This document shows, one piece after another, positions 52,479 through 63,598 of a stretch of 64,000 bases of DNA (positions within the stretch are counted from its first letter, which is position 1; each line of letters starts with the position of its first letter). The notes under the pieces were generated by a model. That model made no database searches. It was not told where the DNA came from and saw only the letters and a program-made list of their open reading frames with translations. A program made the translations under genes and the position numbers. The stretch is from Agarophyton chilense. Lineage: Eukaryota; Rhodophyta; Florideophyceae; Gracilariales; Gracilariaceae. The stretch is from assembly GCA_030374765.1 (NCBI GenBank), contig JARGXX010000099.1, positions 2,480,001 through 2,544,000 on the forward strand, given 5' to 3'.

Positions 52479-55400
52479 CCGCCACCACCAAGAGGAATAG
52501 ATTCAAGTATCCAAATCGCCAGCTTAAGTAACCCTGACGTGTTGAAAGCAGCTCTGATTGCAAACGGATGTGCAAAACTTGTATATCGTTCATTCGAGGG
52601 GCGCCAGTACATCTAGAGATAAGCGTACTATATCTCAAAGAAATGGGAGCTCTCGCGAAGGAGGTCGCCGCGGCCATATTGAACTTAGACGTCAAGGTAA
52701 TGTATCACGTGGTCGTCAAATAAGGACTTGACGGAGATACTATGGTTCCTTTGATGCTGATGAATGAGTACGAGTATTGGAGGCTCAAATTGGAAGAGAG
52801 ATTCAAAATTTCTTAATGAAAGAGCTTATTTTGAGTTGTAGACAACCGGACTTCAAGAAACAGAAAATTCCATAAGCCTTGTTTCAAATCTAAGCTCTTA
52901 CATGTAACAAAAATTGACGTTTGAGCGTACCTTACGCCTCAAAGATTAGTTCCACGCATTACCTGGAGGAATGAAAGTGTTTTCTGTCCTTAAATTAGAA
53001 CATCTTCAACGTACTATTCTATGCGTTTCAACGGCGCCCAAGAAGCTCAGTTTATCATGTAAAGAAGCAGTGGTGATATCGATGATGGTCGGTGCTGTGG
53101 CCACTGGGTGCCACAGTGCAGTTGGATATGAGGCTGCCCATATTGGAAAATTCGGTTGTAACTGCGTAGAGTTCAATAACATGGCTCAGATGCACACACG
53201 AAGTTGTCAGAAAATATCTTAACAACAACGAAGCATTACTCTGTCCGGAAGTGCAGCCGGTGTTTCGTTTGAAATTCATTGCGCATACTGAATGTTCATT
53301 CGTAGAAGAAGGATGTAGTGTACAACACTTTTTAGTTGTCAGACTGTATCAACCAGTTTTGTTGCAGGACAAACCGGAATATGTAAGAAAGAGGGCCAAA
53401 TGATGGTAGATGAAGTTACAAACCGATCCTGGGGCTTTGAAGCGTCTTCATCAGTGGCCGAGATCTTCGACACGGTTCGATCAAAGCCGGCGTGGTTGGT
53501 TCTGGAACGGTGCAAGTCCCCAACAGTTTCCAATATTTCAACCAACCACATCGGCAAGGTGAATTTTGGGAGGGTAAGAATTTCTAGAACGCACCGGTAC
53601 CGATGGCGATGCGGTTGGAACCGGTTTCGTGGCACGCTTGGATCAATTTACAGAACGACATGTATCATTCCTGAGCGCAACTGCACACTTTCTTAGCAAG
53701 CCGCAGCTTGATAAGAATGACACACAAGAAGGATTTCATACTCTTAGAATGCGCAAGTCTCAAAACCTTGTCATGTGGATCTTTTCTGAAGAACTTGTGA
53801 ATTCTTGACATTCAAACAATGCAAAATTAAAACAGACCCCCGGAGAATATCCGCGGTAAGTGGTTGCTTTCGCTGCGCCCGATACACTTAGCGTGAGCCC
53901 TTACGAGCATCACTTCCCGCAATGCGGGCAAGGACGCCACCCCTTTTCACCCCGAGAGATGCACGCTCATCTCCATAACCGAGGCGCATTTTTGCCGTAC
54001 GAACAGTGATAAAAAGCGCTGTTTAGATATGAATTGTACTGTTTTCGGAATCAGAAATACGTGGTTCCAGTCCGAGAACGAACAAACTTGAATCGGCCAT
54101 TTTCGAAGGCATTGAATTTTGAATTTGCATCTTGGCTTCTGCGCGGCTGACCAGGATGTCGCGCTACACTTCTGCTGCTTGTCGATATCCTGTTCCCTAA
54201 CCCTGACGAATCATTCGAAAGACTAGAAAAAGACACATAATGGAAAGCCGAGACGGGGATATTGACGAACAAAAATCACGAATTCAGAAGGTTTGCGTAC
54301 CTTCCCTTGGCGAGTTTGAAGAATATCGCACGGCCATTCCGAAGCTGGCTAGCTTGATCATTAAAGGGGCCTGTTATTGTTGGGGGTAAAAAATAAGCCC
54401 TAAATAAAGAACAACACGGTGAAAACATTGTAGGTAGGACTATTTTTGTCCTTGAGAACGTCTAAACAGATATTACAGCTCATGTCCATGTTTCAATGGA
54501 GTATTGGCGTTTCGAACTTAACAACAGGCGCCGTGAGCGGGTAGGCTAGGGGAAAGCCGAAGCTCAACGTGAACTTCTTTCCTGCGAGCACGCTTGAGTC
54601 GGACGGTTCAATGCTCCCCTTTCAGTTCGGGAAGTTCTCAGCGTGGAGATTAGCAGAAATGCAGGGGATCGGGTCCATTTCAAGCGCAATCAAGTCTACT
54701 CGTAGACTTTTGGTAACCTCTGTTGTGCTAGTCATCATGAACAGGAGCGGGGAGGGAGGCGAAGTAGAAGGCGCAGAAGGGTAGAGAGGGGAAGAAGATC
54801 GACCACAGGAGCGGACATGCACACGATCGGAGCAGACGATCACGCGGTGGCGCGCACAGACACTTAGTAGCAGAGAATCGCTCCGTTAAAAGCGTATAAA
54901 ACTATCTCGCTCTCATGTCCGATACAATCGGTCAATCAAACCGCTGCTGTCGTAAGCACATTAAATGGTTATTTTAGGTGCACATGTGAGCCGCGTAGAC
55001 CGCCCACTGGCGCTGTCCATGTCCTCACTGCGCTTCTTTTTGATAGCCGCTGTTTCGTTTACAACCAAATCCTCAGGTGAAATGCACGCAGGTCTACTGC
55101 GACGCCGTGATCGACAATACTGTTGATGGCGCGCATGGCGTTCATGTAGCGCATAGGGCCCAGTCGTGCTCTCGACAGCCACATTCATGATGATTAGCTG
55201 ATCAGCTTCGTGGACGTCTCCGCACAAATAGGGTCGGCCTCTGCCTTGCACACGTCGTTCTCAGCTACAGTTTTGCGCGCACGGCGGAGTCCATCTGCCC
55301 GCCGTCTCAAGGAAAAGGACGACCCATAGCTAAAACTTAACCTCCTTCTGACTTCTCTAGAACAATGAACAGGCGATCTGCTGTCGGGGAAGCATAAGTT

Positions 55401-55579
55401 CCATTTGAATTACAGGGTTAAGATGGTTCGCATCACGTCTTGCTAGAGCGTGAACGTGATGAAACGAAGCAGACCGCACCAGGAGGTGACAGGTAGATTG
55501 TCCTTTCTGATCGAGGGCGATTGAATACGAGATGGGAAACAGAACCAGAAAAGTACGACACCCATACTCTCGTGAGTAC
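52479..55579. other. Region without a supported gene, up to the copy 2 LTR
   Basis: About 3.1 kb with only short, unrecognised open frames. A minus-strand stretch near 55060-55180 reads RYMNAMRAINSIVDHGVAVD in one frame and looks like a gene fragment, but stops surround it. The DNA becomes richer in G and C after about 54550. The last bases before the LTR (AGTAC, 55575-55579) would be the copy 2 target duplication if its far end, outside the window, repeats them. Confidence 0.35.
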
Positions 55580-56465
55580 TGTAGGACAACGCTTGGAGCG
55601 GAGATACCACGAAGATGTTCGGGATCTTCCTCTCTTGAGAGACACGCCTCAGGCGGAGGAGACGCGTCCCAGCCGAGCACAGAAACAGAGCCACTCTGGA
55701 AAGGCACGACGAAGTCGGGTGTAAGACCGAGGCCAATCCGGCGGGATATACCTAGAGTGTTTAGGTGAGCACGGCACAGTCCAGGGTGTGACCAGTCTTA
55801 AGCGGAGCGGTACCACGGCGATTATCGGAAAAGGAGCGAGGAAACACTCGTATGAGGTGGACGAGCGGGGTGAGTGGTGCGGCCACTCACGAGAGGCAAA
55901 AAGGAGAAAAAGAGGAAAACGGGGGCGAAACCCTATACAGGGTCGAGACTACGACAAGTGTCGGCGATTAAATATGAACCCACGGTGGTGGTAGCACTCT
56001 GGTCGACAGAGGGGTGGATGAACTAACGTGCGACGGGCGCTCACGCAGTATGCGGTGAAGACGCGCCGAATGCGAAGAGTTCAGAGCCAAGACTCCCTCC
56101 TTGGGATCCCAAGAGGGTGTTTACTGGGGAGCAGTTCTCAACCTCTTATTTAGTGTGGCGCGCGGCCCCTGACAGTTGGCGCGCGCCCGAAAAATAGACA
56201 CTAAATAGCGATAGCGTAGCTACATAAATACTAAAAATTACTAAATAATACTAACCATTTGGTACAGTCCGGGCCACGTGTGGCACGCCTCGCACTCGAG
56301 CGTTGGTATCCGTGCAGTCCACGTGTTCCACCAGTGTGCCGTTCCGGTCCTAACCGGCCGTCAGCACGCAATAGCGGTATAGCTTGTCATAGCCCAAGCT
56401 ATTTCTCAAGCGAGCGAAACTTCTAAGTCCTGCGAAGAAACCCCCTTGAAGGGCATTGTCCTTCA
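55580..56465 (-). repeat. 3' LTR of copy 2 (886 bp)
   Basis: It matches 9467-10354 with the same ends (TGTAGG on the left and CCTTCA on the right, plus strand). Here it sits after the polypurine tract and antisense frame, so it is the 3' LTR of a minus-strand element. Differences from the copy 1 LTR are scattered single bases and small indels, which suggests an old family and not a recent pair. Confidence 0.88.
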
Positions 56466-56479
56466 TATTCCCCTCCTTA
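56466..56479 (-). promoter_or_regulatory. Polypurine tract
   Basis: On the element's strand the sequence TAAGGAGGGGAATA directly precedes the LTR start TGAAGG. A purine run at this place primes plus-strand DNA synthesis in LTR retroelements. It confirms the LTR border and the element's direction. Confidence 0.8.
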
Positions 56480-56500
56480 GGTGACGAACACGCCGTCAAA

Positions 56501-58368
56501 ATGGCGGGGAGGCAACGGTCCAACCGGCATAAGAGCGAGCCGCGTAACGCGTCCAGCGACCACTCGACTGTCGAAGGCAGAACTGCACAACCGAACGACA
56601 AACGCACCAACGCGGGAACCACTCCTCGGACTTCGAGAGCTCTTTCGCATCGTACGCCAATTCCCAGCGACCACATCCCGATACCTCGGCGACCAGCACT
56701 CCCGATGAACGGTGGTGACAATCCCCGCCGTGGATACTTCTCCGGTTTCCATTCGGCTCCCCTTCCGCGGGGGAGTGCCTCCTCAACCGCTCCGAGCCGA
56801 TCCCGGGGTCCCGTTGAAGCTTCAAGCCACATCACTCCTGCGGAGGGCACCTGGCCCAGTTACGACGAACTCGTCGGGTTAAACCCGCGTCAACATGCGG
56901 CGATTCTCTGGAGAGCTCCGTGGTTCCATCTGACAGCCGTCTTCGACGAAGAACTCGTGGCCGCGTGTGCTGATGGCAATGCGCATCTCTCGGGCGAGCT
57001 GCCGGCTTTGATCACCACTTCGTGGGACTGACAACGCCGTGTGGCGGTTCCCGTTCACGCGATTCTGCGGCGAAGGCGCGAGTCGGCGGAAGAGGCGCAT
57101 TGTACCTTCGTCCGCATCGGCTACTCACGGATCAAGCGGGCAAACTTTCAATACCCCATCCCCGATGAATTCGGCTTCGACATACGGATGTACCGGACGC
57201 AGGGTGAGATCGGATATTTTGACCGCATTGCGGCGTTGGAAACTTACGCATGGCGCGGTCAACTGCGAGCGCGTCAAGAAGCGATCTGCTGGGTCCGTCT
57301 GATCCTTCGTGCCGAGTTCCGTCACCTTCGTCGTGAGTCCCGACATCGGTGGTTACAGAACGTCATCCGCGAGGAGCGTCGGCGCAGATCCCGCTTTGGG
57401 TTCCTTGTCCCTTATCAGAACATAGAGATAAACCGGATTAGTCCCTTTTACCCGGTCAGGCGATACGTTCCCCTGCCTGGGTGGTGGTCCTCCGTCGAGG
57501 TGTGCCGGGGATGTTAATTGAAGTTGCCTCCAGTCGTCTCCTATCTTGGCTCGTACCTCATCGAGGATCCGCACTCCGGCTTATGGTCCGTAGTCCTAAC
57601 CGAATGGGCAGTCCGCGCCGCGGCGTACATCTTGTGGGAAGCCTACGACCAGTATCGTCTGTGGTATCTTCCTCCGCGTTTGCGTGGTTACATCCGGAAG
57701 CTGGACCTTCAACTCCCTCTTGGAGGTGTCAATAACGCTGATGAAGCTCAGGAGCTCATCGAAATCATTGGTCGTGTCGACTGGGCTGTCGTGCCTGTCC
57801 GGCAGAGCGGCCGTGGTCAAGAAGCCGGTAGGGCTGATCGGCCTCCGGGGCGACGCACGCCGTTGGCGGGAGATTTCATCTTCTTTAACCCATGGGAGCA
57901 GCAAGAGATCTCCGAGGCGGAGGCGTCGGCACTCCGGATGGCTCCGCGAGGCATACCATACGGGCACCCCGTGGGGTTTGTCAACTCGGATGACTTCTAC
58001 TACGCCTATGGCGGTGATGATCTCCCAAAGGAGGCGGGCGAATACCGAAGCGACGAGGTCATGGAAGACGTGGGATACCCCGGTGGTGCCGATACTACGG
58101 CGCGGCCGGCGCAGGGAGCGACTCACGCAGGTGCGGTGGTCGATCCAGTGGCGGCGGCGTTGGCGGACGAACCGGAAATTATCGAAGTTCCCATACGCCC
58201 AGAGGCGGTCGTGATCTCCCAGTCCTTCGGGGTGTTGGAATGAACGCGCAAGCGGCGAGCGGCGACATCGGTGCGATGAGAGACGCCCTCGCGGCACGCC
58301 TGGCCGGCGGGAGTAACCCTTCTAGCGATTCGGGTGGCGCGCACGGCAATCAGGGTTCTTCCAACTAA
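56501..58368 (+). pseudogene. Antisense accessory frame of copy 2 (about 622 codons, three lesions)
   Basis: A single plus-strand frame runs from an ATG at 56501, only 35 bp inside the LTR, to TAA at 58366. It is broken by TGA at 57029 (TGG in copy 1), TAA at 57515 (TAC in copy 1) and a one-base loss near 58220. The N-terminal 110 residues are basic and Ser/Pro/Arg-rich. A globular-looking middle follows (WPSYDELVGLNPRQHAAILW, NFQYPIPDEFGFDIRMYRTQ, an Arg-rich helix near 57310-57400), then the Trp-rich and acidic parts shared with copy 1. No known domain is recognised. Placement next to the 3' LTR suggests transcription from the LTR in the opposite direction. Confidence 0.65.
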
Positions 58369-58559
58369 TACCTTGTGATCTTGGTTAGTATGTCCCGCTG
58401 TGCGGTAGTGTGTGCAACAACTTAGAAAATAGTAAACTGCTTCCGTCTATGACGTATTTGTCTTCTTTCTTCTCTTCCACTTCTTCTGAGTGTCCTTTTC
58501 CAGGTCTTCTGGGCATTTTCTCCTTCTTCCAAGGGTCCTTATCCAGATCTTCTGTTCCT

Positions 58560-61500
58560 TTATCCCCATCGGGTGTCTTCTTGTCCCACTTGGGCTCGGT
58601 CTATGGTAGCCGGCAAAGCCGTGACCGTACGACGATGATACTGTACCACCTTTGACCGAGGTAGGTGCTCTATCGGTTCGTCTGAATCCCATTCGGGGCC
58701 GTACTCGTACCAACGGACCAAGTATTGTAGATACCCCTTTCGGTGGTAGGAGTGCTCCAGAATGCGTCCGACCACGAACTATTGTCGGTACACTTCCCGC
58801 CCATCCCGTATGACGCTGTCGCTATTTCCGGGTGGTACCTGTCCTGAGCCAGGGGGGACCGAAGTGATCACGCGTTGGGCGGCTTAGCTCCGGTCGGGCC
58901 GTGTAGCGCGCAAGGCAGTCCTCGGCTGAGTAGAATGTCTACCCGACTTTGGCGGTTGCTTTTCTCCAAGTGCCGGACTTGTTTCGGCGCTTCCCACTCC
59001 GGTTGGAGGGCCCAAAACAGCGGGTAACCCGGGTGGTCGTTCCGCTAATCGGCGTGGTGAAGCTCGCTTCGGCGGTGAGATTCGCTGGGGCGGTGGCGCA
59101 TTGTCGCACCTCTCTGTCCCACGGCGAGATTCCGTGTAGTCACGTGAGCGTTCCAATGGCTGGCTGTCCGGCGTCGGCGCCGTGGATGTATCCGCCTCTC
59201 TGTGCGGGGTGCTTGGCGGTGCGTCGTACACTCGTACTGTATCAGGCTGCGGTGCGTCAAGCGCATTTGCATTCCGTGTTGCACGTGTGGTGACACCTCG
59301 GCGAGTGTTGGTGGCGCTATCCGCAGCTGCGTTCCGAGGCTTGGATAGCAACTGCGTCGAGTCGTGCAGGACGTCGGTATAAGGCACCCCTGATGGGCGA
59401 AGAATGACACGCGACGGTGCGGCGCTTCCAGCGACGGTATCGACCGGATTACGACGGCTGTCGGGTGCCTCCCCCTCCTTAGACGATTCACCGGAGTTGG
59501 TGTCCGTCGGGTGGACTGGGGAGGAGCGACGAATGCGCGACATGATTCCTTTCGGGTTGGGCGCCGCGGGTAGCGGAAGGTCAGACAAACCCCGAAATGG
59601 GTGTGGTTACTCGTAGGGACGCGGATGGACCTGGGGTAAGGGGGTCGAAGAATTCGTTTCAACGAAAGCAGTCACACCAGTAGGTTGGGATGTTAACGGC
59701 GGAGGAACCGATACCACGCGATCGCGGGAGATGCGTTCGTGATCACCAGCGAGGTCAACAACGACAGTGTCGGAAGCCACCGAAATAACCCGAAAAAGGC
59801 CGTCGGCAACGGGTGACAGCTTGTGGCGTTTCTCCTTCTCTGGGTTCCAATACTCCTTGCGGATGAATACATAGCCGTCGGGGGCGAGACGTGGCGGCGA
59901 GCGAGGGGCTTTGGTATCAAAGGCACGCTTGTAAGCGGCCTTGGCTCGGCCCATTGAACGCCGTGCGGCGGGAACGAGGTTCGTGAGCCAAGTTTACCAC
60001 GCTTCGCGGTAAGCAGTCGGTGACGGAACGGTATCCAGCGTGGGCTGTGGTTCCAGCGCCACGGGCGGTGGGGTACGGGGCAGTACCAACCCGAAGGGCG
60101 TTAATACGGTTGTCCTGTGCACCTGAGTATTGTACGCAAAGGAGAGCGCATCAGTGAACAGGTCTCAATCTTTGGGGTGGTCTGCAACGTATGAACGGAG
60201 TGTCGCAAGTAATGTCCGGTTGAACCGTTCGGCCTGGCCATTAGTTTTGGGGTGGTAAGTGGTCGTGAACAGGTTCTTAATGTCCAAGATGCGACACACA
60301 TCCTCGAAGAAACGAGAGGCGAACTGTCTCCCGTTATCGGAGAGGAGGTTGACCGGTGGGCCGTAGACGAAGACCCAGTGTAGGACGAAGGCTTGAGCAA
60401 CGCTCATAGCAGAGATCTTCCCTAACGGTACGGTCTGGACCAGCTTGGAGAAGCGATCCGTAATTACGAGAAAGAACTTGTAATTCCGCTTAGTGGTAAG
60501 GAAGGGACCGAGTATATCGATGGCCACAAACTCCAATGGAGCGCGAGCTGGAAACGGCTTCAACTTCGTCGCATGACGGCGGATTTTGACACGGTTCCGA
60601 GCGCAATCGGTACAAAACCGCACCGTTGCGTAGCAGTCCACTGCCATGTCAGGCCAGTAGAAGTTACGGCGTAGGGTGAGGTAAAGTTTCCGTCCCCCGA
60701 CGTCGCCACTCAGTTTGGAGTAGTGCGACATCCGCAATACTCTCGACCGGAGGTTATGTGGTACCACGATTCGTGGGTGCGATCCGACGGTCCGTACAAG
60801 GTATCCGGCGTCATTCACCTTAAAGGGGAGAGTACCTCTTTCATTGAGTTGAGCGCAGACCTTCGCGTAGAACGGGTCAGCGTATTGCTCCCCTATCATC
60901 TCCCCTGGAGTAATAGGCACGAAGTTCTCTGGTAAGGGTTTCTCGGAATTTTCCGAGAGAAGAAAGTCGTCCAATTCGGAACCGGAATCTGAAGAGTCCG
61001 TGTCTCGTTCCTCTTCCTCGATGGTAGCGTCGTCGCCATTCACTGCAAAGCAGGGTATTTCATCGTCTTTGACGGGTAGTGCTTCGCCAGTAGTGACCAG
61101 GCGGGAGAGACCATCGGCTTGGGTGTTGCACGATCCTTTTCGGTACTGCACGTCAAAGTCAGATTTCGCTGGACGGAGACGTCAACGCATCAAGCAGCCT
61201 GAAGGCTCCGAGATGGAGAGTATCCATCGAAGTGATGCGTGGTCCGTAAAAACGGAGAAATGATTACCCATGAGATAGGGGCGCAACGTTTCTAATGCCC
61301 ACACTACTGCAAGGCATTCCTTCTCCGAGACGGAGTAATTTTTGTCGTGGGCGTTTAGCGACCGGTACCAGTACCCTATGGGGCGTCTTTCCCCATTGGG
61401 TGCAGTTTGAAACAGTACACAACCTACTTGGTAGTCGCTGGCGTCCGTATCTACGGTGAAGGGCCTTCCAGGCTTGGGAAACGAGAGGATCGGGGCGGAG

Positions 61501-63598
61501 ACGACAGAATCCTTAAGAGAGTTGAAAGTTTCCGTTTGAACGGGGGTTAAGGGGTCCAGTTTTGGTTGTTGGCCTTTCAGCATAAGCGCGTTTAACGTTG
61601 CAGCCTTGTCCGCAAAGTGCGGGATGAATTGTCGATAGACGTTTGCGAGTCCCAGAAAGGAAGGAAGCTCGGTTTACGTCCGCGGTTCTTTAGCCTCTTT
61701 GAGTGACTTAACACGAGTCTCCTTGATTGTGACACGTCCTGGACGGATAACATGGCCGAGATACTTCACGGTGTTTGTGAAGAAGTCACATTTCTTCAAC
61801 TTAAGAGTGACACCCGCATCTCGTAGTGTGGTCATAATATCCCTCACATGAGTGAGATGTTTGTCCAGATTATCTGAGAAGACGATTATGGCATCCAGGT
61901 AGACCAGACAGGTACGCCATTTGAAGCAGGCCAATGGGATGTCGATGGCTCGCTGGAAAGTAGCGGGGGCGTTGGTAAGACCAAAAGGCATCCGTTTGAA
62001 ACGGTAGAGACCGGAGTGACACGCGAGAGCGGTTTTATCCTGGTCTTGCTTCCTTACCGGAACTTGCCAGTATCCCCAATTGGCGTACAGGGTTGTAAAA
62101 ACGGTGGCTGTGCCCAGCGAGTCAATGTACTCGTCCATTCTTGGGATTGGATACACGTTCTTGACGGTAACGGAATTCAACCGACGGTAGTCGACGCAAA
62201 ACCTCCAGGAACCATCGTGCTTTGGAGCCAGTACTACTGGAGAAGCCCACGGCGACTGACCCGGTTCAATGACTCCTGCACGAAGCATTTTATCCACTTG
62301 TGCCTTTTCCTCCGCGCGTGCGGCGGGTCCGGCACGGTATGGGTGCTGAGAGATGGGTCGGGTGTCCGGTAGCAAATCAATCCGGTGTTCCGTAGTGGAA
62401 ATCTCACCAAGGGAGCCGTCCCACATAGTGGTGAAGTCCCTTAACAGTTCTCGCAATCGATGGCGGTATGACTCCGGGACGTGGGTGAGATCCAGGTCCT
62501 CGAGTTCTTGGGCTGGATCGGGGCGGACACCACTCGTTGAAACGGGCTGCGTTCCTGATGTTACAGGTTGAACCACGGGTACCGGTGATGAAACGGGTTC
62601 CGAGCTGTCCCCTTCCTTAGAGTGAACAAGTCCGAGAACGTCAGCTGCGGTCAGCTTTTTCGGCACCATAGCGATGGGGTGCGGCATGACGGACCCTATC
62701 ACTTGGTTCTTCACCAGATACTGGGGTACAGTCCCTAGATTGGCGATCAGCACGTTAAACGGTTGGTTTGGCTCCACATGTACGATTCCATTCGCAATTG
62801 CGACGCTGTGCCTGTCATACAGTGACGACAATGGTTGCAAAACCCTGAGTCCGTGTTGACGGGAGGTTACTTTCACCATCATTTGGGACTAAGGCGGGAC
62901 GCACAACGACGCTGCGACGCGGAGCTTATTAGAGTTACGGTTATCCGGTCCAGGTTCCTGTGCTGCCGGTAGCGGGACATGCTTCTTCGTGGCACGCCTA
63001 AGCGGACGACGAACGATCGGTGTGGACGATCCATCCTCCATCTCGACACGCCGTTGGCGAGGGAAGATCGCTTTAACGAAGCGGTCGCAAAAATTGCAAC
63101 CCAAGATGACTGGGGCGGCTAATTTCCGACATACGACGAAGTCGAGTTTCACCACGCGAGCGCCAACGCGGACTACCAGTTCTATGAACCCCACCGTATC
63201 CAACGGTTTGTTGTTTGCGTAAACGACCTCCGGGACGTGGTCGCGGCGGATTCTAGAATGCAATGCAGGCGGTAACACTTTCTCCACGACAAAGTTCGGA
63301 CCGGCCCCGGTGTCTAAGACGGTAATATGTCGCATCATAAACTGGGGTGAAAGGCCAAGGTCAGCATAGACTTTGTAGTTTCTCTTGGCCATCACCAAAA
63401 CTCTATCCGGGAACCGGTTATGAGAAACACGTTTCCACGGACGACGCAGAACACGAAAGTGTTCCGATTTCACGTCATCGACGGCCTCTTTCCTTGAAAG
63501 GATTTTGACCGGGGAGCGAGGCTTGGACGCCTCGGGCGCCGTCGACCTCGACTCTGAGGGCGCCTTTCCTTGAGAGGAGACTCCCACATTTAGTTTTT
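58560..63598 (-). pseudogene. pol: Pol polyprotein of copy 2 (PR-RT-RH-IN-chromodomain), interrupted
   Basis: Protease has LDTGAGPNF near 63310. RT is open from 62882 to 61674, but the first catalytic Asp is Tyr (FTTLYANWGYWQ) and the YLDD box is YLDA. RNase H keeps FTVDTDAS and TDHAS. Integrase has CTDC, AIDILGPF, LLSDNGRQ and GQAERFNR; the zinc finger's second His is Asp (HYSKLSGD). The chromodomain (about 58740-58610) has YLVRWYEYGPEWDSDEP. A TAG at 62889 separates PR from RT where copy 1 has GAG. Further frame changes fall near 61660, 61160, 60165-60100, 59600 and 58880. The C-terminal end is slightly longer than in copy 1. Confidence 0.88.

Noticed and set aside
52971-53696. Two plus frames of 83 and 98 codons
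   Set aside because: Compositionally random-looking, no motif, and surrounded by stops; not called as genes.
54961-55251. 96-codon minus frame with basic repeats
   Set aside because: No family resemblance; a competing frame in the same stretch looks equally protein-like and both are short.
57596-58297. 233-codon minus-strand frame opposite the antisense accessory gene
   Set aside because: The plus frame is far longer and runs through both copies; the minus frame is not kept at comparable length in copy 1 and looks like a shadow.
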